This document shows, piece after piece, positions 1 to 7,323 of a stretch of 64,000 bases of DNA. Within the stretch, counting starts at the first letter, position 1. Every line of letters starts with the position of its first letter. The DNA comes from an uncultured Alistipes sp. Lineage in GTDB: Bacteria > Bacteroidota > Bacteroidia > Bacteroidales > Rikenellaceae. A program made the position numbers and the translations under genes. The stretch covers positions 20,421 to 84,420 of the forward strand of contig URRP01000004.1 in the NCBI GenBank assembly GCA_900550375.1, read 5' to 3'. The notes below the pieces were generated by a model. That model made no database searches. It was not told where the DNA came from and was given only the letters and a program-made list of their open reading frames with translations.

Positions 1-416
1 CCGTGTACATGCTTTTGGTGCGAGTCCTTACCTTTTTTTTCGGCCGCCTCGTGCGTGTGCCCATGCGAGCAGCTCCCTTCGAGCAGCCGGATCCCCTGAC
101 TCAGATTTACCAGTTTCTCTCGATCGGGAAAATCCCGTAACAAGTTCTGTTCGAAATCGATAAGTCCGATATTGAAGATCAGTTTCGACCGGTTCAGTGC
201 AGCATATTGACGCGGTGTCGGCTCGAAACTTTCGGGACTGGCGCCCGCCGGAACCAATACGTCGACCTTGAAATCGTCTTCGACGATCTGTTCGACGATC
301 GACCGCAGCGGCAGAATCGAGACATAGAGTTGTTCCTTCACCGGTTGCCGGGTGGGTGACGTGCAGCCGGTTACGAAAAGCGACAGGAGAAACAAATATA
401 GGTATACGGTTTTCAT
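1..416 (-). CDS. Zinc/manganese ABC transporter substrate-binding lipoprotein (ZnuA/TroA family), 3' end cut off by window edge
   Basis: From the ATG at 414-416 the minus strand stays open for 138 codons to the window edge, so the C-terminal half is missing. The product starts with a lipoprotein signal ending LSLFVTGC (Cys about residue 18). It continues with text typical of cluster A-I metal-binding proteins: YVSILPLRSIVEQIV, LVPAGASPESFEPTPRQ and NIGLIDFEQ. Near the edge is a histidine-rich stretch (SHGHTHE, later HQKHVH) that matches the zinc-buffering loop of ZnuA and AdcA proteins. The role is to capture Zn2+ or Mn2+ outside the inner membrane for an ABC importer. The only metal permease gene visible here is 59 kb away at 59085-59921. 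The family is clear; the metal is inferred from the His-rich loop. Confidence 0.88.
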   Translation of the reverse strand, partial: MKTVYLYLFLLSLFVTGCTSPTRQPVKEQLYVSILPLRSIVEQIVEDDFKVDVLVPAGASPESFEPTPRQYAALNRSKLIFNIGLIDFEQNLLRDFPDREKLVNLSQGIRLLEGSCSHGHTHEAAEKKGKDSHQKHVH

Positions 417-832
417 AATCGTTTTTTCCTTTGTACGGGTGACAAAAATCGCTCCGATGCGTGTCGACAAATGTAGCGAAAATTCCGATTCGACGCGCTT
501 TTTCGTGCGAAAATCAAGAGAATCGAATGTTTTCAGATTGCGTATCGCCGATAACAAGCGAGTAGCCGCTGATGTCGATTGCAGCACCGTAATCAAAAGA
601 GTCCCTTATAAGGAATTAAACTGCGAACGACCGGAAAGATAGTCATTGACAAAAATGCGTCGGGTAGCCAGTGATTCAGAAAAGCGGCCTTCTCGCGTTT
701 TTCGTGCAGACCTATTTTTAAAAACGATTTACGTATACCAGTCGGCCGAAACCGAGGCAGATGCTGTGCGTGTTCGATAGCTAAAAGGACGTGCACGATG
801 TAGAAAGACATTCGGTCTTTTTAGATGCAAAT
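417..832. other. Intergenic region without a supported gene; small terminator-like hairpin at 804-820
   Basis: Short open frames exist on both strands, but none has a recognisable product, start context or domain. The stretch holds the -7 element of the ZnuA-like gene, the motif CGGCCGAAACCGA at 743-755 and a hairpin AAAGAC/GTCTTT (804-809 with 815-820) followed by T residues on the plus strand. Its right end is the left boundary of the microvirus provirus. Confidence 0.6.
468..475 (-). promoter_or_regulatory. Bacteroidetes -7 element (TACATTTG) upstream of the ZnuA-like gene
   Basis: The minus strand reads TACATTTG, a match to TAnnTTTG, about 52 bases before the ATG at 416. No clear -33 TTTG lies at the expected distance, so the promoter call is tentative. 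Confidence 0.35.
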
Positions 833-860
833 TCGGATTAATATTTATAGAATGATAAAT
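743..860 (+). repeat. Left copy of an imperfect direct repeat flanking the microvirus provirus
   Basis: Begins with CGGCCGAAACCGA (743-755), has a middle part with GGACGTGCA, and ends in the dif-like site 833-860. The same order of elements occurs at 6534-6623: identical CGGCCGAAACCGA, then GAACGTGCA, then a dif-like site. The copies are clearly related at both ends and only loosely in between, and the left one is about 28 bases longer. Confidence 0.55.
833..860 (+). other. dif-like Xer recombination site, left attachment site of the provirus (attL)
   Basis: Reads as an 11-6-11 Xer site: arm TCGGATTAATA, spacer TTTATA, arm GAATGATAAAT. The right-hand site (6596-6623) has the identical spacer, the same last five bases of the first arm, and the canonical XerD arm TTATGTTAAAT. 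The degenerate XerD arm here suggests that this arm came from the phage and the canonical arm on the right from the chromosome. Family knowledge: Bacteroidetes microvirus proviruses integrate at dif using host XerC/XerD. The half-site assignment is inference. Confidence 0.65.
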
Positions 861-1012
861 TTACAAAAGTAAATATCAACCTGTTTAATGACGTTTAAGC
901 CAACAGAATAAAGTACGAGCAGCAAAAAAGAAAACGACAAAAAACAAAAACGCAAAAACAACTACCGTAAACATAATGCGCAATATTAAAACAAATATTT
1001 CAAATATCCAAA

Positions 1013-2167
1013 TTAGCGACCCTTAAAATGCTCGCGAACCTTAGCTAAATTCCGCTCAGATTTAGGATCGGAATTAGAACCCGATAAATAATCCTTTAAA
1101 GGACGACCCTTTACAAAATTACCATCAGAATCATAAAGCGCCGCAACGAAAGGAACACAAGCAGCGAGAGTGGAACCAATAATACCCCTACCATTTTTCA
1201 AGAGTTGCATAAAATGAGGGTCATAATTCATGGCAGCCCAAACATCCGGCTGCTTAATAGTAAAATCAGCAAAACCATTCAAAGCACGAACAGAAGCCTC
1301 AATAGCTTGCTCCTTCAAAAGTGCAACAGTAGCATTAGAGACCTGAATATTAGCCTTCGTAAGTTCGGCTTCCCAAAGCTTAGCGACAAAAGACGCAACC
1401 TGAATAGAACACTGATTAATAGCCTGCTGCTTCATAAGACCGTGAAGATCGTGCTTGTCATCTAATTCTTGAATCTGGCGACCAATTTTATCAAGATTAG
1501 CGACAGCTGTAGAAACCTCAAGAGACGAAAGATTAATTTTATCCTCTGAAGTAACACGCAAAATCATAGCATTGGTAGCTAACATTTCAGTAGCATAAGG
1601 CATACCAACATTTTTCCATTTTTCAAGCTCCGCTTGCTGAGTCAACAATGAACCACGTATAGGCTCATTATCCGCCTGCGCATTTTTCAAATTTGCAGAA
1701 GCCTGAAGATCGGCAATCTGAGCAACCGCAAGCGGATTACCTGGGAACTGCGGAGTCTGATAAGAGATACCACCACCAGAACCGGAGTGAGCAGAAGGAG
1801 CAGAGGCAGCACCAGTGGGCGAAGTCATAGGTTGAATAGCAGAGGAGCCGCCGGAAAGAAACTGAGCAGGATTGATACCAGCAGCTTCAAGCTGTTTAAC
1901 CATAGCTTCGGGAGACTGAAGACGATTATACAAATCCTCCTGATAAGCACGCTCGTCAGAAATAAGCTCCTTTTGTTTCATATAAGCCTCCTGAGCAAGT
2001 TGCTGATTAATTTGCATAGATTGTTCATTAAGCTGCATCTGATCTTTTTTGCGTTGAAAACCGGAGCGGCCGAACATAGAACCTACAGCACCAGAAGCAG
2101 CACCAGTGGCAGCAGAAGAAAGGGCTGCTCCGCCAGCAGAAGCAAGAGCAGAAAGTAAAGCACTCAT
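1013..2167 (-). CDS. Microvirus minor capsid/DNA pilot protein VP2
   Basis: A 384-residue protein starting MSALLSALASAGG. The open frame extends upstream to 2383, but that extension overlaps VP3 and reads as out-of-frame sequence, so the ATG at 2167 is chosen. The N-terminus (about residues 3-33) is rich in Ala, Gly and Ser, as in membrane-active pilot proteins. A helical coiled-coil-like stretch rich in Gln and Glu follows (about 40-75). Then comes a Pro/Ser/Gly linker after the motif LEAAGINPAQFLSGG, typical of VP2/H-like proteins. In the family this protein forms the conduit that delivers ssDNA into the host. It is the last gene of the operon and no SD is visible. Confidence 0.88.
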   Translation of the reverse strand: MSALLSALASAGGAALSSAATGAASGAVGSMFGRSGFQRKKDQMQLNEQSMQINQQLAQEAYMKQKELISDERAYQEDLYNRLQSPEAMVKQLEAAGINPAQFLSGGSSAIQPMTSPTGAASAPSAHSGSGGGISYQTPQFPGNPLAVAQIADLQASANLKNAQADNEPIRGSLLTQQAELEKWKNVGMPYATEMLATNAMILRVTSEDKINLSSLEVSTAVANLDKIGRQIQELDDKHDLHGLMKQQAINQCSIQVASFVAKLWEAELTKANIQVSNATVALLKEQAIEASVRALNGFADFTIKQPDVWAAMNYDPHFMQLLKNGRGIIGSTLAACVPFVAALYDSDGNFVKGRPLKDYLSGSNSDPKSERNLAKVREHFKGR

Positions 2168-2192
2168 AACATAGATTTTTAAGTTAATAATA

Positions 2193-2258
2193 GAGAGTGG
2201 GGACGATGCTCGCGCATCTATGCATATATTAACAAGAAGGCTATGCATCCCCACTCTC
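2193..2258 (-). other. Long-range stem-loop between VP3 and VP2 genes
   Basis: GAGAGTGGGG (2193-2202) pairs perfectly with CCCCACTCTC (2249-2258), and ATGC (2206-2209) pairs with GCAT (2245-2248). The interior contains further self-complementary pieces (GATGC-TCGC-GCATC at 2205-2215, and two TATGCAT copies). It sits exactly in the 100-base gap between two late genes. It could be an attenuator, a processing site, or a structure used in ssDNA replication or packaging; the sequence does not decide. Confidence 0.7.
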
Positions 2259-2267
2259 ACACAGAAA

Positions 2268-2678
2268 TTACTCAGTTGACGTAGAAGCCTGAGATCCAAC
2301 AGATTCAGAACCGGAAGTAGTAGGGTCACCGTTAGGAGAAACAGACGAAGCACCTTCACGAAGTTTAGCTTCATGGCGTTCACGTTTTTCCTTATTCAAC
2401 TTATCCGTATACGCCTTTCGTTCATCGTAAGTCGAGCGAATATCAGCGTAGGGGTCGTAAGATTCAGGATCCTTATCGTAATCAATGATGTCGGACATGA
2501 AATTAGACTCGAGGCCTTCACGGGAACGGCGAATTTGCTCACCGAGAGAATAACAGACAGAAGGAGCAGGAACGATATCACGATCAGGATCACGAGGATC
2601 AGAAAACATACCGGGAGTAACAGCAGCGGGTTCAACCCGCTGCTGAGAATCAACTAAAGTTTGAAAAAAAGTTTCCAT
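2268..2678 (-). CDS. Microvirus internal scaffolding protein VP3
   Basis: A 136-residue hydrophilic protein beginning METFFQTLVDSQQRVEP. A charged middle section (EKRERHEAKLREG) is followed by a Ser/Thr-rich tail. It lies directly after VP1, one base past the preceding stop, and before VP2, which is a usual position for the scaffold gene. In gokushovirus- and Alpavirus-type phages this protein guides procapsid assembly and is absent from mature particles. Sequence conservation in the family is low, so the call rests on position, size, composition and the short conserved-looking start. Confidence 0.8.
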   Translation of the reverse strand: METFFQTLVDSQQRVEPAAVTPGMFSDPRDPDRDIVPAPSVCYSLGEQIRRSREGLESNFMSDIIDYDKDPESYDPYADIRSTYDERKAYTDKLNKEKRERHEAKLREGASSVSPNGDPTTSGSESVGSQASTSTE

Positions 2679-2679
2679 A

Positions 2680-4464
2680 TTATAACATCAGTTTAGGCAT
2701 ATTGCGCTTAGGAATAATACGACGAGACTTCACATTGAAGCCGTACTGCATATAGAAATTATGATTCGTCGGACGATTAACCATGAAAATATTATTGAAA
2801 TCTTCAGGGTGACAATAGGTCGCACGAGTCATGAAACCTTGAGCGGCAGCGGCCTGAACGGCTGGAGCCTGGAAAGTCCAACCGGAAAGAGAGCCGCCAT
2901 AATCCATACTACCAAGAGAACGAGACACAGTGGTAGTGTACTCCGTCCAGGCGGGCTGGAAGCCAACGCCGGAATAGAAGATGTTATGTAGGTTCGGAGA
3001 AACAGCGTCAACTTCCACAAGACGGCGGGGCTGATAACCAATATTCGCAAAGTTCGGCGAATAAAAATCATCAGTCTTCGTCTTCAAGAGATAGGATTCG
3101 ACACCGCGAGAATAACAAAGATCAGGAACGAGTGTATGGCAGATCATCAAATACCCAGGCTCCTCAGCGTAGAAATTGACGATATGGCCAGCCATGGCGT
3201 TGGCAGCATAACCACCTACATCAGCAAGCGACCCTTCATTCGTAGCCGCCGTTTGACGTATTGACTGAAAATCAACGCGCCGACTGAAACCACCAAGATA
3301 CTGCGATACAGTAGCAGAAGGACGCGAACGCACACCATTAACGGCAGCATAGAAATCCTCAAAAGTACCATCGCCAAACGCGAATTTAGCAGCCTCGCGA
3401 TAGAACGACGAAGCGGTGATAATATCTTCATAAGCAACTTCATTATTTTTTACAGCAATTTTAGCCTTAGACAACCAAGTCGAATACTCCGAATCGGAAA
3501 TCCAGGCAGTGTTAATATCGGGCGAAAAAGTACAGAGAGAAAGGCCAACACTATCACCCGCAGACTCGAAGCCTTGAATATCCCTGTGAGACCAAACAAA
3601 AGCCCGAGAATCTTTAATAGCAAATTGATAAGTCTTCGGGAAAAGGTCATAATCAGACAGATAAGTACCATCACGATCAAACAAACGAAGATCAGCAGAA
3701 ACGGCGGCGACGCGGCCAGTTTTAATAGCGATCAGCCAGTTAGACAGGTTCGCAATAGGAACGTACACCCAGCTGTACCCGACAGGGGAAGAGTAGTCGG
3801 GGCCGGAATAACAAACACGAATAGGGAAGTAGCCTGCGTGATGGTTCGAGTAATAATTATAGATCATATCGAAATACATCACGATAGAAGCAGCAGTATA
3901 CGGTGACTTATCGATAGCCGAAGCAATAGCGGTATCTGGTCTACCGTCCTCAACCCCAATATCCTCGCCAAAAACCGAATCGCCGGAAGCATCCAGAGTC
4001 TGAGCCAAAAAGTCAAAACCAACAGGGAAACCCAAGCAATTCAAAAGAGAATTACGAGCAGGCAAAACACCAGAGAAAACAGAGTAGCCAATAGTATCAG
4101 ACTTCTCCTGAATGGCAAAAGGAATAAATTTCAAATACTGAACGGCGTTCTCATCAGTAGCGCCTTCGGGATTAAAGACAGCAGGAAGATGACCGATATC
4201 CTCACCTCCATAAACAGTAGCAAGGAGACGGCGCGGGAAAAAGAAAGCACGGACATTACTAAAGAGAGAACCGTAAACAGGGGAAGTAGTAGCAGCTGTC
4301 TCAAGCTGACAACCAACATTAATAGGGGTGTAATCACCACCAAGACACTCAATAACACGAATCGGCTTGATATAGCCGAAATCCGTATCATCCACTACAA
4401 TGTTATGAAGCGGGTAATTAGAGCGCTTCGGCGAGCGGAATGTAGATTTTTCAATAAGAGCCAT
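2680..4464 (-). CDS. Microvirus major capsid protein VP1
   Basis: A 594-residue protein beginning MALIEKSTFRSPKRSNYPLH. It contains stretches characteristic of microvirus F-type capsid proteins, such as RVIECLGGDYTPINVGC, FSNVRAFFFPRRLL near the N-terminus and DFYSPNFANIGYQPRRLVEV towards the C-terminus. Length is in the normal range for Alpavirinae and gokushoviruses, with an eight-stranded jelly roll plus loops. Its start overlaps the last 70 bases of VP4, which indicates compact phage organisation. No frameshift or internal stop is visible, so the particle gene looks functional. Identification as a microvirus capsid is firm; the subfamily is inferred from host and gene order. Confidence 0.95.
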   Translation of the reverse strand: MALIEKSTFRSPKRSNYPLHNIVVDDTDFGYIKPIRVIECLGGDYTPINVGCQLETAATTSPVYGSLFSNVRAFFFPRRLLATVYGGEDIGHLPAVFNPEGATDENAVQYLKFIPFAIQEKSDTIGYSVFSGVLPARNSLLNCLGFPVGFDFLAQTLDASGDSVFGEDIGVEDGRPDTAIASAIDKSPYTAASIVMYFDMIYNYYSNHHAGYFPIRVCYSGPDYSSPVGYSWVYVPIANLSNWLIAIKTGRVAAVSADLRLFDRDGTYLSDYDLFPKTYQFAIKDSRAFVWSHRDIQGFESAGDSVGLSLCTFSPDINTAWISDSEYSTWLSKAKIAVKNNEVAYEDIITASSFYREAAKFAFGDGTFEDFYAAVNGVRSRPSATVSQYLGGFSRRVDFQSIRQTAATNEGSLADVGGYAANAMAGHIVNFYAEEPGYLMICHTLVPDLCYSRGVESYLLKTKTDDFYSPNFANIGYQPRRLVEVDAVSPNLHNIFYSGVGFQPAWTEYTTTVSRSLGSMDYGGSLSGWTFQAPAVQAAAAQGFMTRATYCHPEDFNNIFMVNRPTNHNFYMQYGFNVKSRRIIPKRNMPKLML

Positions 4465-5516
4465 AGATTAGATTTATTATCATTATCATCAATTTCAAAG
4501 CCTGTTTTACCTAACCAACTAAACGGACGAAGCCGTGAAATAGGAGAGCAAACATCAGAGCCTAACGACTCAACATAGCGGCGGTATTCATCAACAGACG
4601 AGAACCGTTTAGAAAGAGGATTACGACGCCAAACAAGATCAGGGGAAGGTAAAGGAGAAGTACGGAACTCGATAATATCCGACATTTTATCCCAGCCATC
4701 AAAGACCTTATCACAATAATATTTACAAAGAAATTTACCATAGATACTACCATCGTGAACAGCCTTACGACGGCCTTCAGCAATCAGACGTTTCTTATTC
4801 TGTTCAAGCCAACCACGGCCGAAACCTTGAGAAACGAGTAGGACAACATCCTGACCGAAGGATTTAGTGATATACTTGGCGCAATAGGAAGCAGCACGAC
4901 CGGAAGAATTATAGCCAACATCAACAAAACCGTAGGGCCAAAGTTTTTCCAGTTCTTCAGAAAAAGCATAACGTTGTGTACGAGTAAGACGACCTTCGTC
5001 TTTTTTATCAAGTTCTTTACATAACGACTTTATTTTTAAGTGATTAGACTTTATTTTACGATCGAAAGCAATAACAGCATCGCCAAGAAAAAGCATACCA
5101 TGAAAATGGAGACGACCAGTCTTAGGAGAACGCTCCGAAATAACGAAATGACGACAAGAATGACCGTACTCACGACGATAAGCCTCAAAGAATTTACGGA
5201 AAGCCTCCTTCGGATGCTCGGAGACATATTTATAATGCTCATCGGCGATAGTAAAGGTAACAAACAACATATACTTAGAGGAGACACCGCGATCCTTAAA
5301 AGGAACAGAGTGCTCATCAATAAGACGTTGAGTCCACATACGCTGCTTATCCTTAAGGCAACCGAAACACTTACGACAAGGAACCCAGGTAAACGCATCG
5401 AGACGACCAGTAAGATCATTAAACAAACCGAACTCAGGTTTGTAGTAACGAGAATTAGCGGGAAAACCCGAAAGCTTAGACGGGTTCGGAACCATCAAAG
5501 GCTTAAGACAAGGCAT
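4395..5516 (-). CDS. Microvirus replication initiation protein VP4 (rolling-circle HUH endonuclease)
   Basis: A 373-residue protein with the three rolling-circle motifs in order. Motif I region MLFVTFTI is at about residues 83-90. Motif II GRLHFHGML has metal-binding His137 and His139. Motif III YCAKYITK is at about 211-218 with candidate catalytic tyrosines Tyr211 and Tyr215. A Cys-rich patch CRKCFGCLKDKQRMW (residues 47-61) is the signature preceding motif I in VP4 proteins. The enzyme nicks the plus-strand origin of the replicative form and stays attached to the 5' end. The C-terminal 23 codons overlap the start of VP1 in another frame. Confidence 0.92.
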   Translation of the reverse strand: MPCLKPLMVPNPSKLSGFPANSRYYKPEFGLFNDLTGRLDAFTWVPCRKCFGCLKDKQRMWTQRLIDEHSVPFKDRGVSSKYMLFVTFTIADEHYKYVSEHPKEAFRKFFEAYRREYGHSCRHFVISERSPKTGRLHFHGMLFLGDAVIAFDRKIKSNHLKIKSLCKELDKKDEGRLTRTQRYAFSEELEKLWPYGFVDVGYNSSGRAASYCAKYITKSFGQDVVLLVSQGFGRGWLEQNKKRLIAEGRRKAVHDGSIYGKFLCKYYCDKVFDGWDKMSDIIEFRTSPLPSPDLVWRRNPLSKRFSSVDEYRRYVESLGSDVCSPISRLRPFSWLGKTGFEIDDNDNKSNLWLLLKNLHSARRSALITRFITL

Positions 5517-5861
5517 TTTAAAAAAAAAAATTAAGAACGATCTGATAAATCAGAGAGGGAAGAACACCCAGTTCGCGATAGCCGACATTGCATTGACATC
5601 ATCGCGCGCGCGAAACGCGCACACGCTCGTCTAACACAAGCACCGGCTCCTGCTTCAGAAGGGTTTCTTCCCTCTCCGAACCTCTCCTATCATCCATGGT
5701 GCGCTTCGCGCAGATATTTATAGAGCTGGCGCGCAATTCTATGACATGCGCCTACAGCTCCATTGATTCGCTACGCTTCGCTTCGCTATTTATATAGGAG
5801 ACGGCGAGAACCGTCGGCGCGGCGAAGACGGTACTTCGCATTTTGCGCCGACAGGAAGTAT
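5517..5861 (-). other. Provirus intergenic region with several strong hairpins, candidate origin or regulatory region
   Basis: No gene is supported in these 345 bases. Hairpins seen: GCGCG-AAA-CGCGC (5608-5620); TGCGC-TTC-GCGCA (5700-5712); GAGCTG/CAGCTC enclosing GCGC pairs (5723-5760); and a two-tier stem with GTCGGCGC (5813-5820) pairing with GCGCCGAC (5845-5852) and inner GCGAAG pairing with CTTCGC (5822-5839). This is the longest non-coding stretch of the provirus and separates the small genes from VP4. It may hold a promoter, an attenuator, or the packaging or complementary-strand origin used when the genome is single-stranded. Confidence 0.55.
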
Positions 5862-5945
5862 TTAACGCAGAGCGTTAGGGACACGGAAGGTCACCTTGGG
5901 ACCTTTACCACCGCGAGATTTGCGGCGACGATTACGACGCGACAT
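5862..5945 (-). CDS. Very short arginine-rich DNA-binding protein of the microvirus (J/VP8-like)
   Basis: A 27-codon frame from the ATG at 5943-5945 to TAA at 5862-5864. The product MSRRNRRRKSRGGKGPKVTF plus seven more residues carries about nine basic residues in its first fifteen and ends in a hydrophobic VTFRVP tail. That layout (basic N-terminus, short hydrophobic C-terminus) is that of the small DNA-condensing proteins packaged by microviruses, such as phiX174 J and chlamydiamicrovirus VP8. It begins two bases after the stop of the upstream gene, which supports translation. Assignment is by composition and context. Confidence 0.75.
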   Translation of the reverse strand: MSRRNRRRKSRGGKGPKVTFRVPNALR

Positions 5946-5947
5946 AG

Positions 5948-6244
5948 TTACTTACGTTTAGAAGGAACAACAACAAAGGGTTTACCGAGCAATTTCGCAA
6001 CACCCTTGTAGACAACCGAGAAATCAACCACGACAACATACTCGTGTACGATCGTCGTAGAGTAAAAGAAGGGGAACATAGAAGAACGGGCACTCTCGAG
6101 CCAGTTATCAAAATCAGTAGCACCGTTAAAATAAGTACTTTCAGGGAGGAGGAGGAATTCAACAACCGAACCTTTACGTTTATGGGACGCCGAGATAGAA
6201 AAGAGTCGAGCGATCAGAATCGACCACTGACGAATAATTTCCAT
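5948..6244 (-). CDS. Microvirus protein of unknown function, 98 residues
   Basis: Begins MEIIRQWSILIARLFSISA and ends with a basic tail PFVVVPSKRK. It contains one or two hydrophobic beta-like stretches (EYVVVVDFSVVYKGV). It lies two bases after one small gene and two bases before the next, inside the provirus operon. Its position before the J-like gene and VP4 would suit an early non-structural protein such as the VP5 DNA-replication protein of gokushoviruses, but no motif proves this. Confidence 0.65.
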   Translation of the reverse strand: MEIIRQWSILIARLFSISASHKRKGSVVEFLLLPESTYFNGATDFDNWLESARSSMFPFFYSTTIVHEYVVVVDFSVVYKGVAKLLGKPFVVVPSKRK

Positions 6245-6246
6245 AG

Positions 6247-6489
6247 CTAACGCTTAATTTGGAAAGAACCTTCATAATACACAGAATCAACACAGATATG
6301 ACTTGCCGAAAACCGTTTATGAGAAGCACAGCCAACAGAGAAATAAGCAGCGAAAGCGGCAACAAGAGCTGCAAGGAGAGTCCAGAACTTTTTAGAGCGC
6401 CAAAAAGGAATAGAGGCAGCACCAGTATCCGAAGCAGATTTCAACGCAGAAACCTTAAAGGGGTCTCTATAATATTCGCGTTTACACAT
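6247..6489 (-). CDS. Small single-pass membrane protein at the head of the microvirus operon
   Basis: An 80-residue protein beginning MCKREYYRDPFKVSALKSAS. One hydrophobic segment (about residues 36-55, FWTLLAALVAAFAAYFSVGC) is flanked by a basic WRSKKF on the N-terminal side. It is the first gene of the provirus transcription unit. A small membrane protein in this place could act in lysis or entry exclusion, but no family was recognised. Confidence 0.6.
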   Translation of the reverse strand: MCKREYYRDPFKVSALKSASDTGAASIPFWRSKKFWTLLAALVAAFAAYFSVGCASHKRFSASHICVDSVYYEGSFQIKR

Positions 6490-6533
6490 AATACAAGATT
6501 TAAGATGAGAACAAATTAAACAGTTAAACCAAC

Positions 6534-6623
6534 CGGCCGAAACCGACTAGAGTTAAGAGAGTTATCAATATGTCAAAGAACGTGCAAAAATGTAAATGAA
6601 CTAATATTTATATTATGTTAAAT
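6534..6623 (+). repeat. Right copy of the imperfect direct repeat flanking the provirus, including the probable provirus promoter region
   Basis: Contains CGGCCGAAACCGA (6534-6546), then GAACGTGCA, then the dif-like site 6596-6623, the same order as at 743-860. It lies just upstream of the first provirus gene. A weak minus-strand -7 match (TTAATTTG) sits at 6512-6519. The shared 13-mer could therefore be an operator close to the phage promoter. Confidence 0.55.
6596..6623 (+). other. dif-like Xer recombination site, right attachment site of the provirus (attR)
   Basis: Arm ATGAACTAATA, spacer TTTATA, arm TTATGTTAAAT. The second arm plus the last four spacer bases equal the right half of the well-known E. 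coli dif (TATATTATGTTAAAT), which strongly supports a XerD binding site. The spacer and the last five bases of the first arm are identical to attL (833-860). Confidence 0.75.
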
Positions 6624-7323
6624 TATATATTTGTCAAACTCTCTCTTTATAGGCTACCCGATTCTGCCAATCGTCCATCTGCTGCCTGAAATGCACTCTG
6701 TTCCACGATTACTGCACTATGCTGACAAAACCGGTTCGTACCTTTGATAATAATTCGTTTGATTGATCATTTCATCCTTTTCCTGTCGTCTCGGATTGAG
6801 CTGGTATTTACCTCGAATTTAAGAAGGCCGAAGTCGGACGTATGGGATATGCTCGTTTCTATCTATCCAACGCACAACGGTCTGTTTCGGACTTGTCTAA
6901 AAATCCGATTTCTACGAATCGCTATTCGCTTCAAGGATATGAAGGTTCGTCGGAATCGTAATTCGGGAAAGAATTATCTTTCGGAAATTCGGAGGAATTC
7001 CCGAAGGCGGTCGGCAGGCTCTCTTTTTCGAGGCTATATTATGTTAATTAAAATGGGATCATAACGGTCCGAAATGGAGCGAAGTCCGCAGACGGGTGAA
7101 GTCGAAGTCTGATCTGTGGAGACCGTTCATGATCCTGCCCTATGTCCAGTAGCAGCGAGCAACCGTCCGGTTCGCAGATATCGAATGAACAAAATTCCTG
7201 AGGATGGTATCGATGCCGCCAATTTGAGATTAGGGGCATAACGCAACAGCAGATCGAAGAACCTCGACTTAAAACGGGGTTCGGCGGTTTGAAAAGGTTG
7301 TGGCAGGACGCGAATATTCTCTT
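6624..7323. other. Gene-poor stretch right of the provirus, no supported gene
   Basis: A 106-residue plus-strand frame (6744-7064) and a 63-residue minus-strand frame (7048-7239) are open, but neither shows a recognisable domain, a start signal or an end that fits neighbouring genes. The stretch contains a second dif-like half site at 7022-7049. It may be decayed accessory DNA left by earlier Xer integrations. Confidence 0.5.
7022..7049 (+). other. Additional dif-like site (XerD half well conserved)
   Basis: The XerD-side arm TTATGTTAATT (7039-7049) has one mismatch to the canonical TTATGTTAAAT, after spacer GCTATA. The other arm (TCTTTTTCGAG) is poorly conserved. It shares TTTCG and the CTA-ATTATGTTAA pattern with the site at 8337-8364. 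It could be a functional Xer site or a remnant. Confidence 0.4.

Larger units (their letters stand above)
833..6623 (-). mobile_element. Complete microvirus (Microviridae, Alpavirinae-like) provirus integrated at a dif-like site
   Basis: A 5.8-kb unit bounded by dif-like direct repeats. It holds seven minus-strand genes in transcription order: 80-residue membrane protein, 98-residue protein, 27-residue basic protein, VP4 replication initiator, VP1 capsid, VP3 scaffold and VP2 pilot protein. All core genes are open and uninterrupted, the genes are packed with small overlaps, and the DNA is visibly more AT-rich than its flanks. Length and gene set agree with the roughly 6-kb ssDNA genomes of Alpavirinae-like proviruses of Bacteroidetes. 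There is no integrase gene, as expected for elements that borrow host XerCD. Whether it can excise is unknown. Confidence 0.93.

Noticed and set aside
593..811. Minus-strand frame of 72 codons left of the provirus
   Set aside because: No domain, unusual composition, no promoter or neighbour that supports it, and it covers the flank repeat and a terminator-like hairpin.
6744..7064. Plus-strand frame of 106 codons right of the provirus
   Set aside because: No recognisable fold, basic and Arg-rich in a way expected from chance translation, and it crosses a dif-like site.
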